Assembly (NCBI GenBank): GCA_963682025.1
Contig: OY821521.1
Span: 52,866,261-52,930,260, forward strand
Direction: 5' to 3'
DNA from: Cordilura impudica
Taxonomy: Eukaryota > Arthropoda > Insecta > Diptera > Scathophagidae
DNA: 64,000 nt
A program made the translations under genes and the position numbers. Positions within the stretch are counted from its first letter, which is position 1, and each line of letters begins with the position of its first letter. The notes beneath the pieces were generated by a model. It saw only the letters and a program-made list of their open reading frames with translations. It made no database searches and was not told the DNA's origin. This document shows positions 46,520-57,229 of the stretch, one piece after another.

Positions 46520-46885
46520 CTAGCAGATACCAGCCCTCGAAATTCGAGTGCAGCTTCTAGGCAGCTTTATTTTTCAACTTAGCCAATTCACAAACCAACA
46601 TATTTACGGTTTATTATTATTGTGAATGAAGATAACAAACTCATTAACAAAGACATTAACAAATTTAATAAAACACACACGGCATGTGTATAATTTTATG
46701 TATGTGTTAGTAGCAACTTTAAATGCAATTTACTCAAAATAAAGGAACAAAATTTAAAAATCTGTAAATCTGCAAATCGGCTAAAAAGAAATACCTTCCA
46801 AATAATATATGCTTGGTCAAAATTGGGATAAAGGTAGAGCAAAACATCGGTCAGAAGAAAACGCCTAGCCTATTAATATTATAGA
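46520..46885 (-). mobile_element. Helitron-like family F, complete
   Basis: Minus-strand 5' TCTATAATATTAATAGGC preceded by A; 3' hairpin (CACTCGAATTTCGAGGGC) then GGTATCTGCTAG. The base after CTAG is G rather than the usual T, a mutation or boundary shift. Length 366 bp, collinear with 18390-18743. Confidence 0.7.
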
Positions 46886-46904
46886 TATGAAAAATAATAA
46901 CATT

Positions 46905-47070
46905 ATTATACCCTCCAGATCACTGTGAAGAGGGTATAAATATAGGTTTGTCATCCTGTTTGTAATGCATATATTTTCGTAATCCCTATAACAGCGGAAG
47001 TTGATTTAGCGATGACCGTCTGTCCGTCTGTCCGTCTGTCTGTGAAAATCACGATCATAATAACAATATT
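46905..47070 (-). repeat. family B tail fragment
   Basis: TATACCCTCCAGATCACTG with AGAGGGTATAAA, then CCGTCTGTCCGTCTGTCCGT and TGAAAATCACGATCA. Same family as 36519-36685, opposite strand. A further CAGACAGACAAAC fragment is at about 47340. Confidence 0.5.
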
Positions 47071-48989
47071 ATTAAACAATAGAGTTGAAGATTATACATA
47101 AAATCCACCCTTATATCTTCACTACCATAATAATAATCCCCCAGACGATAAGCTGTTTTTAAAACCTCTAAAGAAATTGTTGCTTGAAAAGTTTTGATAA
47201 CAAAAAACACTAAAGAGTGGAAAAATTTTCAACAAAACCCTAATAATAATAATGATTGCTATGACTTTTTTTCATCAACCTAAAGAACCATACAAACAAC
47301 TTAAAGGTCAGATAATTTTATTTGGCAATCGATGCCAAACGGACAGACAGACAAACAACATTTATCATAGTTTACTTGCCATAAATTGATATATTTTTTT
47401 TTTTTTTATTTTTTATTTTTATTTTCTGGTGCTATTTTAAAGGGGAATTTTGCCAAAGATTATCAGATTGTCTTGTCGTCTAAGTAGCAAAAGTAAACAG
47501 CTTTGTAAATTTGTTAAATAAAATAACCTTTTTAGTAGACTATGTACTGAACTTTGAAGATTTGGGTCGCTGCTAAAGATGTTAAAAAAAAAGAAAATAG
47601 AAAACTCTGTAAATGCTACAGGGAATCATTGGTGTGTGTATTGACATGTCTATTAAACCAATAACATGGTTTTATATTTTTTTAGATTTTTTCCTCCGTC
47701 AGTTGCTTGAAGTGTGTATGTATTTTTTAATACGCATAAAAGACAGTGATGCCAAAAGATTATTGTACGAAAGTAAGATACGTGATGGGCTGCTTTATAG
47801 GCGGTCAAGGTTCTTTCAGATAGGAGAGGATGAAAAGGAATTATAAGGAAAAAATTTTTAAATATGATGAGTTGGCCAAAAAATAAAATTTTAAGTAAAA
47901 AAATTAGGTAAATAAAATTATTTTAAACTTAAGAAATTTTACAGTGTTAACAAATTTTTACGTTTTAATATTTTTTATAAAAAAATTTTCTTTTTGTTGA
48001 TAAAAAAAACAATTGGTTTAAGTGAATTAAAAACATTATTTGTTTTTTATATATACCTTAGTTTTATTCTCTATTTTATTTATGCCGCCTTTAATCACTG
48101 TGCATTCTTATTCGCCCTCCAGACAAGTTAGAACAATATTAAGAAGTGTTAGAGTGGAATAAACTTGATTGCCACATAAAATTAAATAACATTTTTATTG
48201 GCTTCATATTACATGAAACTAACAAAGCAAGAAGTAAAAAATAAAACAAAACGAAAATAAAAAAATAAAACAATATAATTTTAATAACTAAATTTTAAAG
48301 GAATGCGTTAATCAAATAAGAGTAATTTAAGGAGTACATACAAGAAAATTTTAAATAAATAAAGACTAAAAATAATGAAGAAAATTTAAAAATTTTTTTG
48401 GGGGACGACAACTTAAACGATAAAAAGTTAGAATCTAAATTTATTACAATGATAGCATATTTTAGATTTCCTTAAAGTTCTGAGAACCAGATGTTTTACT
48501 TCCGTTGTTAGCTTTTCCTACATATCGCCCACCCAAAAATTCTGGCATCAAGATAATATGGAAAGTTAAACTTTGTGAACAAACAACAAAACTTTTCACG
48601 ATTTTCATTATTGGAACTTACAGTTGCTATGTTGCTGTTACTTTTTCAATGCACTTTACACATATGCAACTTCAACTTTTGTTTATGATTTTACAGAATG
48701 CAACCTTGTCAAAATATTTTACAATTAACACAACTCAACAACTTGTATTTTTATGTAGAAGCTATCTCTGTAATACATCTTTTCTAATAGTTTTAAGTAC
48801 GGAAAATGAAAACCTTACAAAGAAAGTATTTAGAAAAGAGCTTAAAATGTTTAATTAATTTCCGAAATGAGTATTTCAAGTCAAACCAAATGATTTCCGG
48901 TAAAAACTGACTTTGTTGAATTTGTTTTTTTTGTGCATTTTTGTCGAAATATTTTAATTTTGGGTTTTAGGTACAAAATTAAAACAAAA
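47071..48989. other. spacer with two unassigned open frames
   Basis: 47703-47846 could be a coding fragment: after a pyrimidine tract ending CCGTCAG the frame reads IKDSDAKRLLYESKIRDGLL to a TAA, but nothing identifies it. 48505-48858 stays open for 117 codons from a TTG with no ATG at the start and no motif. Neither is supported enough to call a gene. The remainder is AT-rich. Confidence 0.25.
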
Positions 48990-49842
48990 CAAGTAAAAAA
49001 ATTAAAGTCCATCTAGACCGACTATACGATACCCTATGTCATAGTTTAGGGACCCTATCACTTCGGTCCAACTAATTGGATATAGAAAATAAGCGTAAAC
49101 CACATTTGGGTGGGATTTTTATTAATTTTTTGGCTGCAGGTATGAAAAAGTTCATATCGGGTGCTATATTTATATGGGAACTAGGTCGAAAAATGGACCG
49201 ATCCTGACCATATTTAGTAAAGTCACTTATATTTTGAAAAAATATACAGAAACCAAATTTGAGAAAAATCTGTGTAATATTTTTGTTTTTTGATAGATTT
49301 AAGTGAAGATCGGGAAGCCTATGACTACGTATTGTCCTATAGGGATTATTTTTGGACTACTGATTAATGGATATAATAAACACATACAAACCCAATTTGA
49401 CTGAGATCTATATGATAATTTGGATCTTATGGCAATTTATGTCGCCTTCATAGGGGTCATTTGTATGGGGACCAGGTCTGATTATCGACCGAATTTCACC
49501 AATTTCAATAGCGTTCATCCTATGGCCAACAGAAGGTTATACACCCAATTTCATCAAAATACATTCATAGTTGCGATTTGTAGTTTGATTAAAAGGATTA
49601 TATGGACACACAGACGGACGGATGGACATCACTAAATCGAATCAGAAAGTGATTCTCAGAAAGTGATTCTGAGTCGATTGATATAATAAAAGACATCACT
49701 AAATCGACTCAGAAAGTGATTCTCAGAAAGTGATTCTGGGTAGATTGGTATAATAAAAGATGGGTCTAGTTCAAATATTTTTGGTAGTTATAAATAGCAG
49801 CACAAAGTCATTATATCCAAACCACATAGTCGTATAGGGTAT
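48990..49842 (+). mobile_element. DINE-1-like repeat (family A) with internal tandem duplication
   Basis: CAAGTAAAAAAATTAAAG to CGTATAGGGTATA. A ~67-bp segment beginning GACATCACTAAATCGA is tandemly duplicated (starts 49625 and 49692), and each copy has a smaller duplicated AGAAAGTGATTCT. Confidence 0.7.
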
Positions 49843-49891
49843 ACACATTCCAACCGATGTATAAATTTGTGTTTCAGAAAAAAATAGATAA

Positions 49892-50040
49892 ATAAAAAAA
49901 TCATGTGAGTCCGATCGCAGAGGAGATGTGTAAACATCTAGTAATTAAAGATTTTTTTATAGCACTTTCTTAAAATCAAACAGAAAGCGTATCAATTATA
50001 GAAATCAACTGCCAGGGGCTTTGTTAATATAAAAATATTT
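49892..50040 (+). mobile_element. K composite element, copy 3, left part
   Basis: AAAAAAATCATGTGAGTCCG to TTAATATAAAAATATTT. It is cut at 50040 by the 7.2-kb insertion and resumes at 57210. Confidence 0.65.
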
Positions 50041-51500
50041 TTTTGTTTTGTTAGTTTTATCGTCATTTTTCAGACATATTGCAATTACTACTGTAATTAA
50101 TATGCAATTTTTAATTTTGTTTAAATGGTGCGTGGTAAAGAAGAAGAAAGCATATATTTCAAAAATTCATAACTGCACTGTATTCTTAATCGGACCGGTT
50201 TCTGGCATTTCAGCCTTCATCAGCGATTTATTGAACATTGTGATAATTGTTATGTTTTAATTGAATAGATTGTTTCTATATGAAAATTTTTTCTACTAAG
50301 GGCGGCCGTGAGGTTTTGAACCATGAACCTCACATACACTCGTACTTGCACTTTGGTCAGCGCTTTAACACACTCACCTAAAGTCAGGCCTACGAGCAGT
50401 GTGGTTAGTTTTCAGTTTTCGTACCATACAGCTTTACTTTGTATTAATTTCAGAAGATACAACTCTGTCCAAACAAACAATCGTTATTTTTGAATTTTGA
50501 ATATTTTTTGCATTTATACTTCTAATTTCCACTATTCTCAGTTTTCGTAAGAGTTGTCATATGTGATGTACGGTTTTTGTACATAACTACATATGCACTT
50601 TACATATATTTGAGATGACGCTTTGAAGCGAAGAAAATTTTTTTGTTTTGTTAGTTTTATCGTCATTTTTCAGACATATTGCAATTACTACTGTAATTAA
50701 TATGCAATTTTTAATTTTGTTTAAATGGTGCGTGGTAAAGAAGAAGAAAGCATATATTTCAAAAATTCATAACTGCACTGTATTCTTAATCGGTCCGGTT
50801 TCTGGCATTTCAGCCTTCATCAGCGATTTATTGAACATTGTGATAATTGTTATGTTTTAATTGAATAGATTGTTTCTATATGAAAATTTTTTCTACTAAG
50901 GGCGGCCGTGAGGTTTTGAACCATGAACCTCACATACACTCGTACTTGCACTTTGGTCAGCGCTTTAACACACTCACCTAAAGTCAGGCCTACGAGCAGT
51001 GTGGTTAGTTTTCAGTTTTCGTACCATACAGCTTTACTTTGTATTAATTTCAGAAGATACAACTCTGTCCAAACAAACAATCGTTATTTTTGAATTTTGA
51101 ATATTTTTTGCATTTATACTTCTAATTTCCACTATTCTCAGTTTTCGTAAGAGTTGTCATATGTGATGTACGGTTTTTGTACATAACTACATATGCACTT
51201 TACATATATTTGAGATGACGCTTTGAAGCGAAGAAAATTTTTTTTTTTTGTTTTGTTAGTTTTATCGTCATTTTTCAGACATATTGCAATTACTACTGTA
51301 ATTAATATGCAATTTTTAATTTTGTTTAAATGGTGCGTGGTAAAGAAGAAGAAAGCATATATTTCAAAAATTCATAACTGCACTGTATTCTTAATCGGAC
51401 CGGTTTCTGGCATTTCAGCCTTCATCAGCGATTTATTGAACATTGTGATAATTGTTATGTTTTAATTGAATAGATTGTTTCTATATGAAAATTTTTTCTT
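50041..51500 (+). repeat. left array of 600-bp tandem units
   Basis: Units begin at 50041, 50641 and 51241 (the third has six extra T). The third unit is cut at about 51500, where GAAAATTTTTTCT leads into unique sequence. Units are almost identical; one visible difference is CGGACCGG versus CGGTCCGG at 50193 and 50793. A 70-codon frame repeats in every unit; its first codon is TTG. Confidence 0.9.
50305..50375 (-). other. tRNA-like segment with A and B box, left array unit 1
   Basis: Minus strand: TAGGTGAGTGTGTTAAAGCG (A-box-like) and GGTTCAAAACC (fits GGTTCRANNCC) about 55 nt later. Detailed under 55744-55814; a further copy is at 50905-50975. Confidence 0.5.
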
Positions 51501-51653
51501 GGCTAAGTACTGTTACAGAGATCTGGCAGATATTTATTTTCAACGAAATGATGTAGACGATGTAATTTTGCACATAGTGAGCATCGACTTCTTTAAGAAT
51601 TGTAACCTAGAAGACATTGACATGCACAAAGGAAAAATTACTAATTTTGCAAG

Positions 51654-52142
51654 ATGTACAAACGTTACCAGGACTGGTTAATAAAGGAACTTATTTTTGA
51701 GAGTGCATCTACAACTGCCAACGAAAGTGGAAAAAAAGGTCGACCAGCAAAACCAATTGACGGATGTAGTTAAAGATCTCGAAGGCGTAAGCTGGAGAAT
51801 ATCAATGAAGAAATTTCTCAAAGAACTATTAAGGATTCATTTTTGCACCAAATTCAACCAACCCAAAATAAAAAAAATAAAATTGAAATAATTGAAAAAA
51901 TAGTAGAAGCGAGCCCAAGGCGCACAAAGAGGATTTTGAAAAGCATTCCTACACTAATTGAAGATAAGAAATTTACTCCAGAAGAAGCGTTCGTCCTATT
52001 TTTTGATTTGGAGTTTACCAAAAATCAATGTAAGGAATTGCGGAAGCGAACTAATGAAAGGAATTGTGGGAATTTTCCTGAGTACCGAGATTTAGTTTCT
52101 GCCAAAAAAGAATGCTTACCTTCACAATCTGCTATTAGTGTC
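51654..52142 (+). pseudogene. transposase-like N-terminal fragment in the 7.2-kb element
   Basis: From ATG at 51654 one frame runs ~162 codons with one stop (TAA 51771-51773). It begins MYKRYQDWLIKELIFES, then KKGRPAKPIDGCS, stop, RSRRRKLENINEEISQ, then RRTKRILKSIPT, FTPEEAFVLFFDLEFTKNQ and FPEYRDLVSAKKECLP. These blocks match a pattern I recall from uncharacterised arthropod proteins: 'GRPrk.f.e.s.rskrRk', 'LTpeEALa.f.d..LtK.qY..iR', 'yPsY..v..AKk.cyP'. The same proteins end in the block found at 29866-30257. A further open stretch upstream (about 51490-51680) is in another frame. The frame is cut at 52143 by family A sequence. Catalytic residues are not present. Confidence 0.6.
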
Positions 52143-52145
52143 ACT

Positions 52146-52243
52146 TCCTGTAGTTTGATTAAAAGGATTACATGGACACACAGATAGACGGACGGACGGA
52201 CGAACGGGCGGACATCGTAAAATCGACTCAGAAAGTGATTCTG
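52146..52243 (+). repeat. family A tail fragment, head-to-head with a full copy
   Basis: CCTGTAGTTTGATTAAAAGG and GACGGACGGACGGACG up to AAGTGATTCTGAG, fused to the reverse copy that follows. Confidence 0.6.
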
Positions 52244-52962
52244 AGTGCTGCTGTTTGTAACTACCGAAAATATTTGACCTAGACCCATCTTTTATTATAC
52301 CAATCGAATCAGAATCACTTTTTGAGTCGATTTAACAATGTCCGTCCGTCCGTCCGTCCGTCCTTCCGTCTGTGTGTCCATGTAAACCTTGTAATCAAAC
52401 TGCAGGTCGCAAATATGAATATATGATCAAATTTGGTATATAAGCTTTCATCGGACATGGGATGAACCCTATTGAAATTGGTGAGAATCGGTCCATGTTC
52501 AGACCTAGCCCCCATACAAATGACCCCTATGAAATCGACATAAATTGCCAGAAGATCCAAATTGTCGTATAGATCTTAGTCAAATTGAGTTCGTATGTGT
52601 TTATTACATCCATTAATTAGTAATCCAAAAATAATACCTTTAGGACAATTCTTAGTCATTTTCACTTAAATCTAACAAAAAACAAAAATATTGCACAAAT
52701 TTTTTTTCAAATATGGTTTGTATATATTTTTTCGAAATATAAGTGACTTTACCAAATAAGTTCAGGATCGGTTCACTTGTCGACCTAGTCCCCATATAAA
52801 TATAGCATCCGATATGAACTTTTTTATAACTGCAGCCAAAAAAATTAATAAAAATGCCACTCTGTATCCAATTCGTTGGGTTTAAGAGCTAGGGTCTCTA
52901 AACGCATGGTATAGGGTATCGTATAGTCGGTTTAGACCGACTATAATTTTCTTACTTGTTTT
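52240..52962 (-). mobile_element. DINE-1-like repeat (family A), minus copy
   Basis: CTGCTGTTTGTAACTACCG to CGGTTTAGACCGACTATAAT and TTACTTG. Its outer ATACCCTATACC tip is missing at the junction with the plus-strand fragment, and the middle 'AGCTGCTTCCCGATC' segment is deleted. Confidence 0.7.
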
Positions 52963-54165
52963 TTTTTCAGATTTTACGAAAATTTCGTTCTATAGTTTAA
53001 TTTTTTCGACAAGTTGTTATATGATTCGATTTCGGTACTAAATTATCTCTATAAAAACTATATAACTTCAAAATCGAATAAAAACTCGCCAAGAAATAGC
53101 AAATGCCCCAGACCACTTTTGTGCCAAAAGAACTAGATCGTGAAATTTGAAGGAAACTTTTTCAACTTTAAGCAATTAATTAAAGCCATCATTTTTTTGT
53201 CTCAATACCTATGACCACTCAGATGCGAAGTATTGTCTTATTACCACGTTTTTAACCTTTTGCGCAATGAGACCAAAAATGAAAAATTTATTTGATAAAA
53301 ATTTGAAAACTCCTTTTTTAAGTTTTAAAAAATTTTCTTAAACAAAATTTCAAGAAATGGATCTGGCGCTTTAAAGTTTTAATAAATATATGTTAGAGAT
53401 TAACTGTGGGAATTTTTAAGTAAATTCCTCTGCCAGAATTTTTTTTACAAAGAATAATTTTTTGCGGATTTCGAGAAAAATTAGTTTTTTGTGAAATATT
53501 CAGTAAATTTACTCTTTCTAAATACTTTGTATCAAAAATTTGTCAGTTTTCTACTTTTAAATGTTATATTCTATCTTAATAGCCTAGGGTTTCTGAAAAA
53601 AATTATGTGACCCCATTATCCCTTTTGGACTTGGGGTCATATATGACCCCAAGCTAATAAAAAACAATTTATTCAAGAAATTCAAATATTTTGTAAGTGC
53701 TGTTGAATTTTTAGATTCGACGCTTAAGATATAATAAAAAAATGTGCAAGTATTCCATGCTAAAAATTTGGAATAAATCGAACAACGTTAACCCATTTCT
53801 TGCCGAGGCCAAACTTTGAATTTTGGCATATTTAAAAAAATTAATGTTCTAGTAAACTAGATGAAACACTTGCTATGGGTTGGTAAATACGAGTATTTTA
53901 CGAAAACTTATCCTTATGTGCTCCTAGGGTTAGAATGATCCAAAATTCAGAAGTATTTTCAAAATATTTAATGATGCCAAATTATAAAATCATCAAAATC
54001 AAATAATAAAAATCGGTCAAACATAGCACAAATATAGCACATTTTCAGTCTAATTTTTTTTTTTGATTGACCCAAAAGTTTGTATATCTCAGTTTTTTTT
54101 TTTTTTGCTATTCGCATATTTCTAGGGGGTGAGAGCGAGAGTTTGAACACCTTTTTTATTAAACC
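52963..54165 (+). mobile_element. second family E copy, truncated and diverged
   Basis: Left-arm sequence without its first ~180 bp: TTTTTTCAGATTTTACG, CGACAAGTTGTTATATGATTC, TTAAAGCCATCATT, GGGGTCATATATGACCCC (53634-53651) and on to about 53880. A short right tip follows at 54050-54160 (TTTGATTGACCCAAAAG, GCTATTCGCATATTTCTAGG). The centre and most of the right arm are deleted. It is clearly more diverged than 28727-31524. Confidence 0.65.
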
Positions 54166-55231
54166 ATTTATAAACCATTTACCTGGGTAGTAGTGTGATA
54201 GCAGGTTGGTATCTAGCTTGGAGCCTATGGGCCCAACAACCAAGGAATGACGTACGAAAATACAAAGATGTTAAATCGCTTACTGTTTTTTTTTCGTATA
54301 TGCGAACAAATGGTATATCAATGGGAGTAAGAGAATAGCCAGATGGTTAAATTTGATTGTATGTGTTTGCATTTATGCTGATTGAATTTAAGAATTGCTT
54401 TCTAATAAAAAAAATTACGAAAATACCTTAAAATTTTTGTAATTGTCTTATTAATTTTAAACATTATTGCAAAAACGTAGCGATTATTAGCTTGGTTATG
54501 TGTTTAGAACACGGTATCAAATTTTCGGCATGACCGAATTCAACACCTTTATTTGTTTATGTTTAAAATTGCTTTAATCAAAGGGTTTTTCCACATTATT
54601 TAGAAGGAAGAAAAAAATATTCCTGGCAACAAAAGTATCGAGTGAATGTCGAAATTGTTCTTAATTTTTTTTTTATATCTCCTCTGCAACTTCTATCGAA
54701 TAACCTTGTCAGTTTTCTTCTACACTTTTCTTTGACTCGAGTTTATTTTAATACTTCTATCATTTGCGATGTTTTTGTGTCTGCCCAGCAGCCAGCCACT
54801 AAGAAAGTGGGTATAGACATCGTTGTCCATAGTGATGGCTTATAAATTGTACAGATTGATTGTAATTGATATTGTTGGATGTTAAGTAAATTGTTTGCTA
54901 TTATTGCTCTTTATAGCTGGTGTATGTTACAAATAGCTGTTGGTTAAGTGTGGGTGGTTAAAAGATCTATTGTTGATATTATTGGTGCTGTTGTTGTTGT
55001 TGATTTTATATTGCAACTGTAGGTGGTTGGATTGTTAACCAAACAACTGACAATCTCGAGTGGTTAGCAAGTTGTTGTAGCTGTTGTCTATCGTTAAAGA
55101 CATTGATAGAACGATAAAATTTTATAGACAAATTTTATAAGTTCACTTCTAAAGGAAAGAATATATTCAATATATATCAATTGCAGTAAATTGTTATTTC
55201 GAACATAAATTGTAATTATTTAAATTTATTT
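54166..55231. other. unique interior of the 7.2-kb element, no gene seen
   Basis: Includes a family B head-like piece in reverse at 54500-54555 (TTCGGCATGACCGAATTCAAC) and a GTTGTTGTTGTTG tract at about 54985. An open frame at 54642-54845 has no recognised motif. Confidence 0.35.
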
Positions 55232-57209
55232 AAAAAATTTTCATATAGAAACAATCTATTCAATTAAAACATAACAATTATCACAATGTTCAATAAATCG
55301 CTGATGAAGGCTGAAATGCCAGAAACCGGTCCGATTAAGAATACAGTGCAGTTATGAATTTTTGAAATATATGCTTTCTTCTTCTTTACCACGCACCATT
55401 TAAACAAAATTAAAAATTGCATATTAATTACAGTAGTAATTGCAATATGTCTGAAAAATGACGATAAAACTAACAAAACAAAAAAATTTTCTTCGCTTCA
55501 AAGCGTCATCTCAAATATATGTAAAGTGCATATGTAGTTATGTACAAAAACCGTACATCACATATGACAACTCTTACGAAAACTGAGAATAGTGGAAATT
55601 AGAAGTATAAATGCAAAAAATATTCAAAATTCAAAAATAACGATTGTTTGTTTGGACAGAGTTGTATCTTCTGAAATTAATACAAAGTAAAGCTGTATGG
55701 TACGAAAACTGAAAACTAACCACACTGCTCGTAGGCCTGACTTTAGGTGAGTGTGTTAAAGCGCTGACCAAAGTGCAAGTACGAGTGTATGTGAGGTTCA
55801 TGGTTCAAAACCTCACGGCCGCCCTTAGTAGAAAAAATTTTCATATAGAAACAATCTATTCAATTAAAACATAACAATTATCACAATGTTCAATAAATCG
55901 CTGATGAAGGCTGAAATGCCAGAAACCGGTCCGATTAAGAATACAGTGCAGTTATGAATTTTTGAAATATATGCTTTCTTCTTCTTTACCACGCACCATT
56001 TAAACAAAATTAAAAATTGCATATTAATTACAGTAGTAATTGCAATATGTCTGAAAAATGACGATAAAACTAACAAAACAAAAAAAAATTTTCTTCGCTT
56101 CAAAGCGTCATCTCAAATATATGTAAAGTGCATATGTAGTTATGTACAAAAACCGTACATCACATATGACAACTCTTACGAAAACTGAGAATAGTGGAAA
56201 TTAGAAGTATAAATGCAAAAAATATTCAAAATTCAAAAATAACGATTGTTTGTTTGGACAGAGTTGTATCTTCTGAAATTAATACAAAGTAAAGCTGTAT
56301 GGTACGAAAACTGAAAACTAACCACACTGCTCGTAGGCCTGACTTTAGGTGAGTGTGTTAAAGCGCTGACCAAAGTGCAAGTACGAGTGTATGTGAGGTT
56401 CATGGTTCAAAACCTCACGGCCGCCCTTAGTAGAAAAAATTTTCATATAGAAACAATCTATTCAATTAAAACATAACAATTATCACAATGTTCAATAAAT
56501 CGCTGATGAAGGCTGAAATGCCAGAAACCGGTCCGATTAAGAATACAGTGCAGTTATGAATTTTTGAAATATATGCTTTCTTCTTCTTTACCACGCACCA
56601 TTTAAACAAAATTAAAAATTGCATATTAATTACAGTAGTAATTGCAATATGTCTGAAAAATGACGATAAAACTAACAAAACAAAAAAATTTTCTTCGCTT
56701 CAAAGCGTCATCTCAAATATATGTAAAGTGCATATGTAGTTATGTACAAAAACCGTACATCACATATGACAACTCTTACGAAAACTGAGAATAGTGGAAA
56801 TTAGAAGTATAAATGCAAAAAATATTCAAAATTCAAAAATAACGATTGTTTGTTTGGACAGAGTTGTATCTTCTGAAATTAATACAAAGTAAAGCTGTAT
56901 GGTACGAAAACTGAAAACTAACCACACTGCTCGTAGGCCTGACTTTAGGTGAGTGTGTTAAAGCGCTGACCAAAGTGCAAGTACGAGTGTATGTGAGGTT
57001 CATGGTTCAAAACCTCACGGCCGCCCTTAGTAGAAAAAATTTTCATATAGAAACAATCTATTCAATTAAAACATAACAATTATCACAATGTTCAATAAAT
57101 CGCTGATGAAGGCTGAAATGCCAGAAACCGGTCCGATTAAGAATACAGTGCAGTTATGAATTTTTGAAATATATGCTTTCTTCTTCTTTACCACGCACCA
57201 TTTAAAAAA
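55232..57209 (-). repeat. right array of 600-bp tandem units, inverted
   Basis: The landmark CAATTAAAACATAAC occurs at 55261, 55861, 56463 and 57063. Units are reverse complements of those at 50041-51500 and end part-way through a unit at CACGCACCATTTAAA. Confidence 0.9.
55744..55814 (+). other. tRNA-like segment with A and B box, right array unit 1
   Basis: TTTAGGTGAGTGTGTTAAAG contains an A-box-like TAGGTGAGTGTG (consensus TRGCNNAGYNGG, about 10 of 12), followed by CGCTGACC. About 58 nt downstream is GGTTCAAAACC, fitting the B-box consensus, inside a possible T-arm GTGAGGTTCATGGTTC with CCTCAC after it. The wording resembles type II (Ser/Leu) tRNAs such as '..GAGTGGTTAAAGCG.CTGAC..', but no acceptor stem pairs cleanly. 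It could be a SINE-like head or a dead tRNA. Further copies start at about 56346 and 56946. Confidence 0.5.
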
Positions 57210-57229
57210 AAAATATTTTTATTATTTAT

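Larger units (their letters stand above)
50041..57209. mobile_element. ~7.2-kb element with inverted arrays of 600-bp tandem units
   Basis: Left arm: 2.4 direct units. Right arm: 3.3 units in reverse orientation. Centre: ~3.7 kb. The 9 bp AAAATATTT lies on both sides (50032-50040 and 57210-57218), though the AT-rich context weakens it. The empty site joins ATAAAAATATTT to ATTATTTATTTTAACC, as in the uninterrupted K at 10932-10975. The arrays begin at different phases of the unit, so arm ends are not identical. Terminal arrays of tandem repeats in inverted orientation are the hallmark of Foldback-type elements. The centre holds a transposase-like N-terminal fragment plus later insertions. Confidence 0.75.

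Noticed and set aside
50048..50260. A 70-codon frame (…SSFFRHIAITTVINMQ…) repeated in every 600-bp unit on both arms
   Set aside because: It starts at TTG, has no recognised domain, and the units are nearly identical at the DNA level, so repetition gives no independent evidence of coding.
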